Source: Glaciecola sp047637355
Lineage (GTDB): Bacteria; Pseudomonadota; Gammaproteobacteria; Enterobacterales; Alteromonadaceae
Direction: 5' to 3'
NCBI GenBank assembly: GCA_047637355.1
Contig: JBLIKA010000114.1
Span: 1 to 10,563, forward strand
DNA length: 10,563 bases
Positions within the stretch are counted from its first letter, which is position 1; the number at the start of each line of letters is the position of its first letter. The notes under the pieces were generated by a model. The model was not told the DNA's origin. It saw only the letters and a program-made list of their open reading frames with translations, and did no database searches. The translations under genes and the position numbers were made by a program. Below, one piece after another: positions 1-6,178 of the stretch.

Positions 1-494
1 CTGGCTAAATCTATCGCCTTGTTCCACTCTTTGGTCACTTGATAAATATTAAAAAGCTTTTGCTGTGCTATATCGAAGTGTTGAGTCTGTTCTAATAACT
101 GAAGAAATACGCCTTCGGCTCGTTCTAGAAAACCTGCCAATAGGTAGTCAGTACCTAGCTCCAATAACGCAAGGGCCTCTTGCTTATTACTTATTTCGTC
201 TCTACTAATTAGGTTCTGATGAACTCTAATTGCACGATCTAATTCGCCTCTATGTCTAAAGAAATTCCCCATCGCAATGTGGGTTTCAACGGTATCATTA
301 TTAACACTTATCATCTTCATGAGAGTATCAACCGCTTTGTCGGGTTGATCAGATAGTAAGAAGTTTAACCCTTTATAATAATGTTTGGAGAGAATTGAGG
401 ATTGTCTGCGTTGCGCCTTTCTGAGACTGTTTCGACCCATTACCCAGCCATACGCTACAGCTACTGGCAACGCTAAAAATAGTGCTTCTAACAT
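1..494 (-). CDS. lapB: LapB (YciM), lipopolysaccharide assembly protein B, 5' part only
   Basis: The first 164 codons of an inner-membrane-anchored TPR protein; the rest lies beyond the left edge. In E. coli, LapB works with FtsH and YejM/LapC to control degradation of LpxC and so the amount of lipopolysaccharide made. The translation begins MLEALFLALPVAVAYGWVMG, a single N-terminal membrane segment almost the same as in E. coli LapB. TPR-like helices follow from about residue 35 (HYYKGLNFLLSDQPDKAVDTL, then GNFFRHRGELDRAIRVHQ at about 76-93). The C-terminal rubredoxin-like zinc domain expected of the family falls outside the window. The ATG at 494 directly follows the lapA stop codon (TAA at 497-495) with no intervening base and no clear Shine-Dalgarno sequence, which suggests translational coupling to lapA. 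The frame is open throughout. Identification is firm from the N-terminus and the gene order ihfB-lapA-lapB. Confidence 0.95.
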   Translation of the reverse strand, partial: MLEALFLALPVAVAYGWVMGRNSLRKAQRRQSSILSKHYYKGLNFLLSDQPDKAVDTLMKMISVNNDTVETHIAMGNFFRHRGELDRAIRVHQNLISRDEISNKQEALALLELGTDYLLAGFLERAEGVFLQLLEQTQHFDIAQQKLFNIYQVTKEWNKAIDLA

Positions 495-755
495 TTATGC
501 GGAATCTTTTGACAATTTTTTCAGTCTTCTTTGCAATATTTTATTTTGCATCTTTAGGCCGAGAAAACGAAGTAGCATCATTAAAAAACCAATTAAGAAA
601 CCTAATCCAATGGTAATAACCATGAACGTGGAAACTCTCAACTCAGCTTTCGCAATGACATAGTTAACGGTAATCATTTGGGTGTTTTGAGAACCAATAA
701 CAATCGACACCATTAATAACAGTATAATAACAACGAAGACGATTATTACTTTCAT
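495..755 (-). CDS. lapA: LapA (YciS), small inner-membrane protein of lipopolysaccharide assembly
   Basis: An 86-residue protein of the LapA/DUF1049 family. It has two hydrophobic segments (about residues 2-21 and 42-65) joined by a short loop containing GSQN and NYVIAKAEL, followed by a strongly basic cytoplasmic tail (KMQNKILQRRLKKLSK). This hairpin-in-membrane layout and the length match E. coli LapA. The protein is co-encoded with LapB and thought to assist it in coordinating lipopolysaccharide assembly. The start at 755 has AAGG seven bases upstream. The gene sits 31 bases after ihfB and abuts lapB, so it is probably co-transcribed with both. The individual role of LapA is less well defined than that of LapB. 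Confidence 0.92.
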   Translation of the reverse strand: MKVIIVFVVIILLLMVSIVIGSQNTQMITVNYVIAKAELRVSTFMVITIGLGFLIGFLMMLLRFLGLKMQNKILQRRLKKLSKDSA

Positions 756-786
756 CGAATAGCCTTGATTACTGAATAACTAATAT

Positions 787-1065
787 TTACAGGTCGACTC
801 TGTCTCTGAGTTCTTTGCCTGCTTTGAAATGCGGTACATGCTTACCTGTCAACTCGACTGTATCACCCGTTTTTGGGTTACGACCTGTTCGAGGTGCTCG
901 GTAATGTAGTGAGAAACTGCCAAAACCTCTTATTTCAATACGTTCACCGCGTTGAAGAGTTTGGGCCATTTGCTCTAATAATTCTTTGATTGCAAGCTCA
1001 AGTTCTTTGCCCTGCAGGTGTTGTGCTTTTTCGCCTAAGCGATCAATAAGTTCTGATTTGGTCAC
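787..1065 (-). CDS. ihfB: Integration host factor subunit beta
   Basis: A 92-residue DNA-bending protein of the HU/IHF family that pairs with IHF alpha (encoded elsewhere) and makes sharp bends in DNA during recombination, replication and transcription. The beta subunit is recognised by its start MTKSELIDRL and the block GERIEIRGFGSFSLHYRAPRTGRNPKTGD. Pro64 of GRNPKTG is the intercalating proline at the tip of the beta arm, and Glu44 and Arg46 match E. coli positions used in sequence recognition. The start codon is GTG at 1065. It is supported by AGGAG six bases upstream and by exact alignment with the E. coli N-terminus. The gene follows rpsA by 78 bases that include a hairpin (1113-1135), the arrangement known from E. 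coli. Confidence 0.97.
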   Translation of the reverse strand: MTKSELIDRLGEKAQHLQGKELELAIKELLEQMAQTLQRGERIEIRGFGSFSLHYRAPRTGRNPKTGDTVELTGKHVPHFKAGKELRDRVDL

Positions 1066-1112
1066 GCCAATCTCCTATTTAAGAATGATATACAGCAACC
1101 AGGGGAGAAATT

Positions 1113-1135
1113 GGAGCGACAGAGACTGCCGCTCC
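1113..1135 (-). terminator. Hairpin between rpsA and ihfB, possible weak terminator or attenuator
   Basis: On the minus strand the arms GGAGCGGCAG and CTGTCGCTCC form a 10-bp stem with one G-U pair and a three-base TCT loop, starting eight bases after the rpsA stop codon. It is followed by AATTTCTCCCC, which is too poor in T for a strong intrinsic terminator. It may partly reduce read-through from abundant rpsA mRNA into ihfB, or protect the rpsA 3' end. The structure is read directly from the sequence; the function is inferred. Confidence 0.45.
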
Positions 1136-1143
1136 GAATTGCA

Positions 1144-2817
1144 TTACTCGCCTTTAGCAGCTTTAAATGCTTCTGCCATCGCGCTAGCGAAACCAGCTTC
1201 GTCAGTCTTGTTGTTAACGCTATCAATCGCTTCTTTCTCATCAGCATGATCTTTAGCTTTAACCGAAAGATTAACAATACGGTTCTTGCGGTCAACACCC
1301 ATGAATTTAGCATCGATTGCATCACCAACCTTCACTACTTCACCAGCATCTTCCACTCTATCGCGTGTAAGGTCACCAATACGGATATAACCTACAACTT
1401 CTTCACCAAGTTGCACTGTTACGCCTTTCGCATCGGCCTCAATTACTGTTCCATTAACAATAGCACCTTTCTTGTTATCTGTCAGATACTTATTGAATGG
1501 GTCTTCTTCAATTTGCTTAACACCAAGTGAGATACGCTCACGTTCTGGGTCAACTTGAAGAACAACAGCTGAAATTTCGTCACCTTTCTTATAGTCACGA
1601 ACTGCATCTTCACCAGTTTTCTGCCATGAAATGTCAGATAAGTGGACAAGACCGTCAATGCCGCCGTCAAGACCGATAAATATACCGAAGTCAGTGATTG
1701 ACTTGATCTTACCAGACACTTTGTCACCTTTTTCGTGTGACTTAGCGAAAGTTTCCCAAGGGTTGTCGATACATTGTTTAAGGCCAAGAGAAATACGACG
1801 ACGTTCTTCGTCAATTTCAAGCACCATAACTTCAACAACATCACCAAGGTTAACTACTTTAGAAGGGTGAATATTCTTGTTTGTCCAATCCATTTCTGAA
1901 ACGTGAACTAAACCTTCAACACCGTCTTCAATTTCTACAAAGCAACCGTAATCAGTTAAGTTGGTGACTGCACCACTTAAACGAGCACCTTCTGGATAAC
2001 GGTTAGCAATTTCTTGCCATGGATCGTTGCCCATTTGCTTCATACCCAATGAAACGCGTGACTTTTCTTTGTCGAACTTAAGTACTTTAACGTTAATTTC
2101 ATCACCAACGTTAACGATTTCACTTGGGTGCTTAACGCGTTTCCAAGCCATATCAGTGATGTGTAGAAGACCATCTACACCACCTAAGTCTACGAACGCG
2201 CCGTAGTCAGTAAGGTTCTTAACGATACCCTTAACTTCATCACCTTCTTCCAAGTTAGAAAGAAGTTGATCACGTTCTGCGCTGCTTTCTGCTTCGATAA
2301 CTGCACGACGAGAAACAACAACGTTATTACGCTTGGCATCAAGCTTAATAACTTTAAATTCTAATTCCTTGCCTTCAAGGTGTACTGTTTCGCGAACAGG
2401 ACGAACATCAACAAGTGAACCAGGTAAGAATGCGCGTACAGTATTAACTTCAACTGTGAAACCACCCTTAACTTTACCGTTGATAACACCTTTAATTGTT
2501 TCTTTTTCTTCGTAAGCTCTTTCAAGCTCAACCCACGCTTCGTGGCGTTTTGCTTTCTCACGAGAAAGGATAGTTTCACCGAAACCATCTTCTATTGCAT
2601 CTAATGCAACGTCAACAACATCACCAACAGCGATTTCTAATGAACCGTCAGCCGCTTTAAATTGGTCTACCGGAATAGCACTTTCTGATTTTAGGCCTGC
2701 GTCAACAAGAACAATGTCTTTATCGATAGATACTACTGTACCTTTAACAATTGCGCCTGGGCGAGTTTCTATCTGTTGTAAGCTTTCTTCAAAAAGTTGT
2801 GCAAAATTTTCAGTCAT
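1144..2817 (-). CDS. rpsA: 30S ribosomal protein S1
   Basis: A 557-residue protein of the same length as E. coli S1. S1 binds mRNA on the 30S subunit and helps unfold and dock messages, mainly those with weak Shine-Dalgarno sequences. Six S1 (OB-fold) repeats can be followed at roughly residues 21-87, 105-171, 192-260, 277-347, 364-434 and 451-520. Repeated signatures include LTDYGAFVDLGGVDGLLHITDMAW, LTDYGCFVEIEDGVEGLVHVSEMDW and ITDFGIFIGLDGGIDGLVHLSDISW. The first two domains (MTENFAQLFEESL onwards) are the ribosome-binding, S2-contacting part, and the C-terminus ends MAEAFKAAKGE as in E. coli. No good Shine-Dalgarno sequence precedes the ATG; instead an AT-rich stretch and two hairpins with GGA loops occupy 2841-2901. 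The gene lies 87 bases after cmk. Confidence 0.98.
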   Translation of the reverse strand: MTENFAQLFEESLQQIETRPGAIVKGTVVSIDKDIVLVDAGLKSESAIPVDQFKAADGSLEIAVGDVVDVALDAIEDGFGETILSREKAKRHEAWVELERAYEEKETIKGVINGKVKGGFTVEVNTVRAFLPGSLVDVRPVRETVHLEGKELEFKVIKLDAKRNNVVVSRRAVIEAESSAERDQLLSNLEEGDEVKGIVKNLTDYGAFVDLGGVDGLLHITDMAWKRVKHPSEIVNVGDEINVKVLKFDKEKSRVSLGMKQMGNDPWQEIANRYPEGARLSGAVTNLTDYGCFVEIEDGVEGLVHVSEMDWTNKNIHPSKVVNLGDVVEVMVLEIDEERRRISLGLKQCIDNPWETFAKSHEKGDKVSGKIKSITDFGIFIGLDGGIDGLVHLSDISWQKTGEDAVRDYKKGDEISAVVLQVDPERERISLGVKQIEEDPFNKYLTDNKKGAIVNGTVIEADAKGVTVQLGEEVVGYIRIGDLTRDRVEDAGEVVKVGDAIDAKFMGVDRKNRIVNLSVKAKDHADEKEAIDSVNNKTDEAGFASAMAEAFKAAKGE

Positions 2818-2904
2818 ATTATTTGATAGTCTTTTTTAATCCGTAATATCATCCATGCGGTTACGGGGTTGTTAATAATACCGTTGTCGTCCTAACAACA
2901 GCCT
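2818..2904 (-). promoter_or_regulatory. rpsA translation-initiation leader with two GGA-loop hairpins
   Basis: The 87 bases between cmk and rpsA lack a normal Shine-Dalgarno sequence. Read on the minus strand, hairpin 1 (2901-2881) has the core arms GTTGT and ACAAC, extended by one G-C pair and wobble pairs, around a loop containing AGGAC. Hairpin 2 (2866-2841) has perfect arms CCGTAA and TTACGG around a 14-base loop containing ATGGATGA. An unpaired AT-rich stretch of 23 bases then leads to the ATG. This matches what is known of the E. coli rpsA leader, where structured, SD-less mRNA with GGA in loops gives efficient initiation and is repressed by free S1. Autoregulation here is inferred from that similarity. 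Confidence 0.7.
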
Positions 2905-3591
2905 TTAAACATCGTCGCCAAAAAGTTTGGATTCAATGAAATATTTTGCCTTATCAAGTACTTGCTTTATACCCATAGAGGTAGAATCAAGTACTAAAGC
3001 GTCGCTTGCAGCTACTAGAGGTGCAACCGAGCGATTCGAATCTCGCTCATCGCGAGTGTGTATATCTGATAAAAGGCGCGAAAGTTTAACATCATAGCCT
3101 TTTAGTTTCAACTGCTCGTATCGTCTTTGCGCTCTTGATTCAGCACTTGCCGTCAAAAATATTTTTACATCTGCGTTTGGGAACACAACCGTCCCCATAT
3201 CTCTGCCGTCTGCAACTAGCCCTGGAGGCTCAGCAAACGCTCTTTGTCTTCTTAATAATGCTTCTCTCACGGTAGGCAAAGCCGCGACTTGTGATGCAAC
3301 AGAGCCAACTTCTTCTGTTCGAATATCATCGGTCACATCCTCACCTTCTAATATAACGCGAGTCACTCCGTTTTGGGTCTCAAAAGTAACGTCCAAACTC
3401 GCAGCTAATGGCACTATACCAGCTTCGTCGTCGGGCTCAATACCGTGATGCGTAGTTGCAACAGCGAGTACTCTATAAATTGCACCGCTATCTAAAAATC
3501 GCCACTTATAATGCTCAGCTAAAAGCGTACTTAGAGTTCCCTTACCTGCACCGCTGGGGCCGTCAATAGTTACGACTGGCATTTTTTGCAT
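2905..3591 (-). CDS. cmk: (d)CMP kinase
   Basis: A 228-residue cytosolic nucleoside monophosphate kinase that phosphorylates CMP and dCMP with ATP, feeding CTP/dCTP pools and recycling cytidine nucleotides from RNA and phospholipid turnover. The P-loop GPSGAGKGT is at residues 11-19, followed by DSGAIYR (34-40), RTEEVGSVAS (91-100), DGRDMGT (128-134) and the lid segment DERDSNR (181-187), all typical of bacterial CMP kinase. The length matches E. coli Cmk (227). The ATG at 3591 is chosen because GGAG lies five bases upstream; an internal ATG at 3582 would have worse spacing. A sigma70-like promoter lies about 40 bases upstream at 3630-3657, so cmk probably heads the transcript that continues into rpsA. 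Confidence 0.97.
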   Translation of the reverse strand: MQKMPVVTIDGPSGAGKGTLSTLLAEHYKWRFLDSGAIYRVLAVATTHHGIEPDDEAGIVPLAASLDVTFETQNGVTRVILEGEDVTDDIRTEEVGSVASQVAALPTVREALLRRQRAFAEPPGLVADGRDMGTVVFPNADVKIFLTASAESRAQRRYEQLKLKGYDVKLSRLLSDIHTRDERDSNRSVAPLVAASDALVLDSTSMGIKQVLDKAKYFIESKLFGDDV

Positions 3592-3629
3592 AATTACTCC
3601 ATTACGTTTGCTTCTCGAAAAACGCGGTG

Positions 3630-3657
3630 ATTATACGCGCATGAGCCAACAGTGCAA
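3630..3657 (-). promoter_or_regulatory. Sigma70-type promoter for cmk-rpsA, with GC-rich discriminator
   Basis: The minus strand carries a perfect -10 TATAAT (3635-3630) and a partial -35 TTGCAC (3657-3652) with a 16-base spacer. The bases after the -10 are CACCGCG, a GC-rich discriminator of the kind found at promoters under stringent (ppGpp/DksA) control, such as rRNA and ribosomal protein promoters. The start would fall near 3623, giving a leader of about 30 bases before cmk. The promoter call rests on sequence; the stringent regulation is inference. Confidence 0.7.
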
Positions 3658-3679
3658 CGCCTTATCAACATTGGCGGGT

Positions 3680-3701
3680 TTCGCAAATGGCTATTTGCGA
3701 A
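3680..3701. repeat. Perfect 9-4-9 inverted repeat between aroA and cmk
   Basis: TTCGCAAAT and ATTTGCGAA form a perfect 9-bp inverted repeat around GGCT. It lies downstream of the aroA stop codon and 23 bases upstream of the cmk -35 element. Neither strand has a T-run right after the stem in the direction that would end aroA, so it is not a standard intrinsic terminator. It could be an RNA 3'-end or processing hairpin for serC-aroA mRNA, or a protein-binding site upstream of the cmk promoter. Confidence 0.6.
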
Positions 3702-3718
3702 TTTATACAAAAAAACTA

Positions 3719-4999
3719 TTATCTAGCTATTTTACGAAACTCGTCAAAATAGGTAGGAAAGGTTTTAGCTGTGCATCCGGGGTCATTAATTGTGATGCCA
3801 GCATCACCCAAAGCTAATAAGGAAAAACACATCGCTACTCGGTGATCATTATACGTGTCAATTACAGCGTGTTTAAGCTGTTCTGGTGGCGTAATTTTAA
3901 TGAAATCATGCCCTTCTTCGACTATAGCCCCCACTTTTTTTAACTCTGTTGCCATTGCATGCAAGCGATCAGTTTCTTTGACACGCCAATTGTACACATT
4001 TGAAATGCAAGTTGTTCCTCTTGCAAACAAAGCGGTTGTAGCTATCGTCATTGCGGCATCAGGAATATGATTCATATCCATATCAACCGCGCTCAAAGGA
4101 GCCCCAGTTACCGCAATAAAATCGTCACCCCAAGTTATTTTTGCACCCATTTTTTCAAGCACATCCGCGAACGCTATGTCCCCCTGAATAGATGCCCTAC
4201 CTACACCTGTAACTTTAACCGTACCACCTTTTATCGCACCTGCAGCGAGGAAGTATGAAGCTGAAGAGGCATCACCTTCGACAAGAAAAGTGCCCGGGGA
4301 CTGATATCGTTGTCCCGCTTTAATAACAAAAGACTGATAGTTATTATTACTCACGTTTACACCAAAAGTGGCCATCGTCTTAAGGGTAATATCAATGTAA
4401 GGCTTGGAAACGAGTTCGCCTACAATATGAATACTCACTTCATGCTGTAGCAAAGGAGAGGCCATCAATAGCGCCGTTAAAAACTGACTTGAAACAGAAC
4501 CATCAATATTAAATGACACAGTTTCTAATTGCTGACCTTTAATTCGTAGCGGTGGATAACCTTTATTTTTTAAATAACTTATATCAGCTCCGGCATTAAC
4601 TAATTCATCCACTAAGTCTCCAATCGGCCGCTCTTCCATCCGCGGTTCTCCGGTTAGTTCAACGTCTACGTTTGAAAACGCCAGTGCTGCACAAAGCGGG
4701 CGCATAGCAGTTCCTGCGTTACCTAAAAATAATTCAAGGGGTTTATCGATCGAAAACGCCCCACCAAGACCAGTAACCTCACACTCTGTTTTATCAGCAT
4801 TTAGGCGGTAACTAACACCTAATTGGGTTAATGCATTTAGCATATGTTTTATATCGTCACTATCTAATAAGTTAGTTAACGTGGTATTCCCATTTGCCAA
4901 GGCGGCTAACAAAAGCGCTCGGTTTGATAAACTTTTTGAACCTGGCACATTTATTTCGCCTTCAACATATCCAATCGGCTCTAGAGTTAAGCTGTCCAT
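3719..4999 (-). CDS. aroA: 3-phosphoshikimate 1-carboxyvinyltransferase (EPSP synthase)
   Basis: A 426-residue enzyme of the shikimate pathway that joins phosphoenolpyruvate to shikimate 3-phosphate to give EPSP, the precursor of chorismate. It is a class I type: PGSKSLSNRALLLAALA (residues 19-35) holds the substrate-binding Lys22, Ser23 and Arg27. The signature LFLGNAGTAMRP (90-101) carries Gly96 and Pro101, as in the glyphosate-sensitive E. coli enzyme. GDASSASYF (242-250) and RVKETDRLHAMATELKKVG (339-357) are the other family signatures, with catalytic Asp314 and Glu342 by alignment. The ATG at 4999 follows the serC stop codon (TAG, 5002-5000) directly, so translation is probably coupled to serC, an arrangement shared with E. 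coli serC-aroA. Confidence 0.98.
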   Translation of the reverse strand: MDSLTLEPIGYVEGEINVPGSKSLSNRALLLAALANGNTTLTNLLDSDDIKHMLNALTQLGVSYRLNADKTECEVTGLGGAFSIDKPLELFLGNAGTAMRPLCAALAFSNVDVELTGEPRMEERPIGDLVDELVNAGADISYLKNKGYPPLRIKGQQLETVSFNIDGSVSSQFLTALLMASPLLQHEVSIHIVGELVSKPYIDITLKTMATFGVNVSNNNYQSFVIKAGQRYQSPGTFLVEGDASSASYFLAAGAIKGGTVKVTGVGRASIQGDIAFADVLEKMGAKITWGDDFIAVTGAPLSAVDMDMNHIPDAAMTIATTALFARGTTCISNVYNWRVKETDRLHAMATELKKVGAIVEEGHDFIKITPPEQLKHAVIDTYNDHRVAMCFSLLALGDAGITINDPGCTAKTFPTYFDEFRKIAR

Positions 5000-6091
5000 C
5001 TATCCATGTGTCCTTTCAAATTCTTGCATAAAATCAGCTAAAGCTTGAGCACCTGTCAATGGCATTGCATTGTATATACTTGCACGCATTCCACCAACCG
5101 CTCTATGTCCCTTTAATGCAACCAAGCCGCTGTGTTCAGCTTGCTCTAGAAATAAATCATTGAGCGACTCATCACTCAATTTAAAGGTAACATTCATTTT
5201 TGAGCGGTAATCGGTGTGAACGTTGTTCTTATAAAAACCGGTCGCATCAATTTGGCTGTATAAAACATCGCTCTTGCGCTGATTCAACGTCGCCATTGTA
5301 TCTAATCCACCTTGCGCTTTTAGCCATTTAAAGACTAATCCCGCTAGATACCAAGAAAAGGTCGGTGGTGTGTTATACATCGAGCCACTTTTTGCTTGTA
5401 ATTGATAGTCAAAGATAGCAGGTGTGTCCTTTCTAGAGATCCCGACAAGGTCGTTTCGCACAATCACAACTGACAGTCCTGAGGGACCTATGTTTTTTTG
5501 TGCACCGGCATAAATAATGCCGTAATTGTCTATATTGAGAGGTTTGGACAATATATTCGAAGACATGTCAGCCACGATTGGTACGTTACCACTATCCGAT
5601 TTTGGTACCCAATTTATTTCAATACCATCCACAGTTTCGTTAGTACAATAATGAAAATAGCCTGACTCTTCACTAATTGACCATTCGTCTTGTTTGGGTA
5701 CATACATTTTACCGTCAATTTCTTTGCTAGTTGCAACGATGCTGCTTCGACAAAATTTTTGCGCTTCTTGTTCTGCACCAATGGACCATTGGCCTGACAC
5801 TAAATGCTGGCTTAAATCCGATGGTTTTGAAATATTTAACGGTACTGCTGAAAACTGGCCTCTGCCACCACCGTGCATAAAAAGGACGGTATAGTTAGCG
5901 GGAATTTTAAGTAACTCACGAAGATCTGCTTCAGCTTGTTCAGCAACTTCCATAAAGGGTTTACCTCTGTGGCTCACTTCCATTACTGAGGTACCTAAAC
6001 CTTGCCAATTGATAAACTCTTCTTGAGCTTGTTGCATAACTTCTTGCGGAAGCATGGCTGGACCGGCACTAAAATTAAATATGTTTTGCAT
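5000..6091 (-). CDS. serC: Phosphoserine aminotransferase
   Basis: A 363-residue class V PLP-dependent aminotransferase. It converts 3-phosphohydroxypyruvate and glutamate to phosphoserine for serine synthesis, and also acts on the equivalent intermediate in pyridoxal 5'-phosphate synthesis. The N-terminus MQNIFNFSAGPAMLP, SHRGKPF (residues 40-46, substrate Arg42), HGGGRGQF (73-80, cofactor phosphate site), ADMSSN (174-179, Asp175 facing the PLP ring) and YAGAQKNIGPSG (194-205) are all present. Lys199 should be the Schiff-base lysine. The length matches E. coli SerC (362). The start at 6091 agrees with the family N-terminus; the only ribosome-binding candidate, GGAAA, lies more than ten bases upstream. 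It is followed without a gap by aroA and preceded by a gyrA terminator. Confidence 0.98.
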   Translation of the reverse strand: MQNIFNFSAGPAMLPQEVMQQAQEEFINWQGLGTSVMEVSHRGKPFMEVAEQAEADLRELLKIPANYTVLFMHGGGRGQFSAVPLNISKPSDLSQHLVSGQWSIGAEQEAQKFCRSSIVATSKEIDGKMYVPKQDEWSISEESGYFHYCTNETVDGIEINWVPKSDSGNVPIVADMSSNILSKPLNIDNYGIIYAGAQKNIGPSGLSVVIVRNDLVGISRKDTPAIFDYQLQAKSGSMYNTPPTFSWYLAGLVFKWLKAQGGLDTMATLNQRKSDVLYSQIDATGFYKNNVHTDYRSKMNVTFKLSDESLNDLFLEQAEHSGLVALKGHRAVGGMRASIYNAMPLTGAQALADFMQEFERTHG

Positions 6092-6106
6092 TAACTTTCA
6101 TTTTCC

Positions 6107-6140
6107 AAAAACAAAATAAGCGGCAAAACGCCGCTTATTT
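6107..6140 (-). terminator. Intrinsic terminator of gyrA
   Basis: On the minus strand the perfect 11-bp arms AAATAAGCGGC and GCCGCTTATTT enclose a GTTTT loop, and the downstream sequence is TGTTTTT. A GC core followed by a T-run is the classic rho-independent form. It lies 38 bases after the gyrA stop codon and its T-run ends 16 bases before the serC ATG. The same stem read on the plus strand is followed by ATACACTTT, so termination in that direction would be weak. Confidence 0.85.
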
Positions 6141-6178
6141 ATACACTTTAACTAATTACTTTTTCGCGTAATTAAGGC

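Noticed and set aside
1111..1530. Plus-strand 139-codon open frame opposite rpsA, and similar frames opposite gyrA, aroA and serC
   Set aside because: They lie antisense to strongly conserved genes, have no family resemblance or ribosome-binding site, and are frame shadows.
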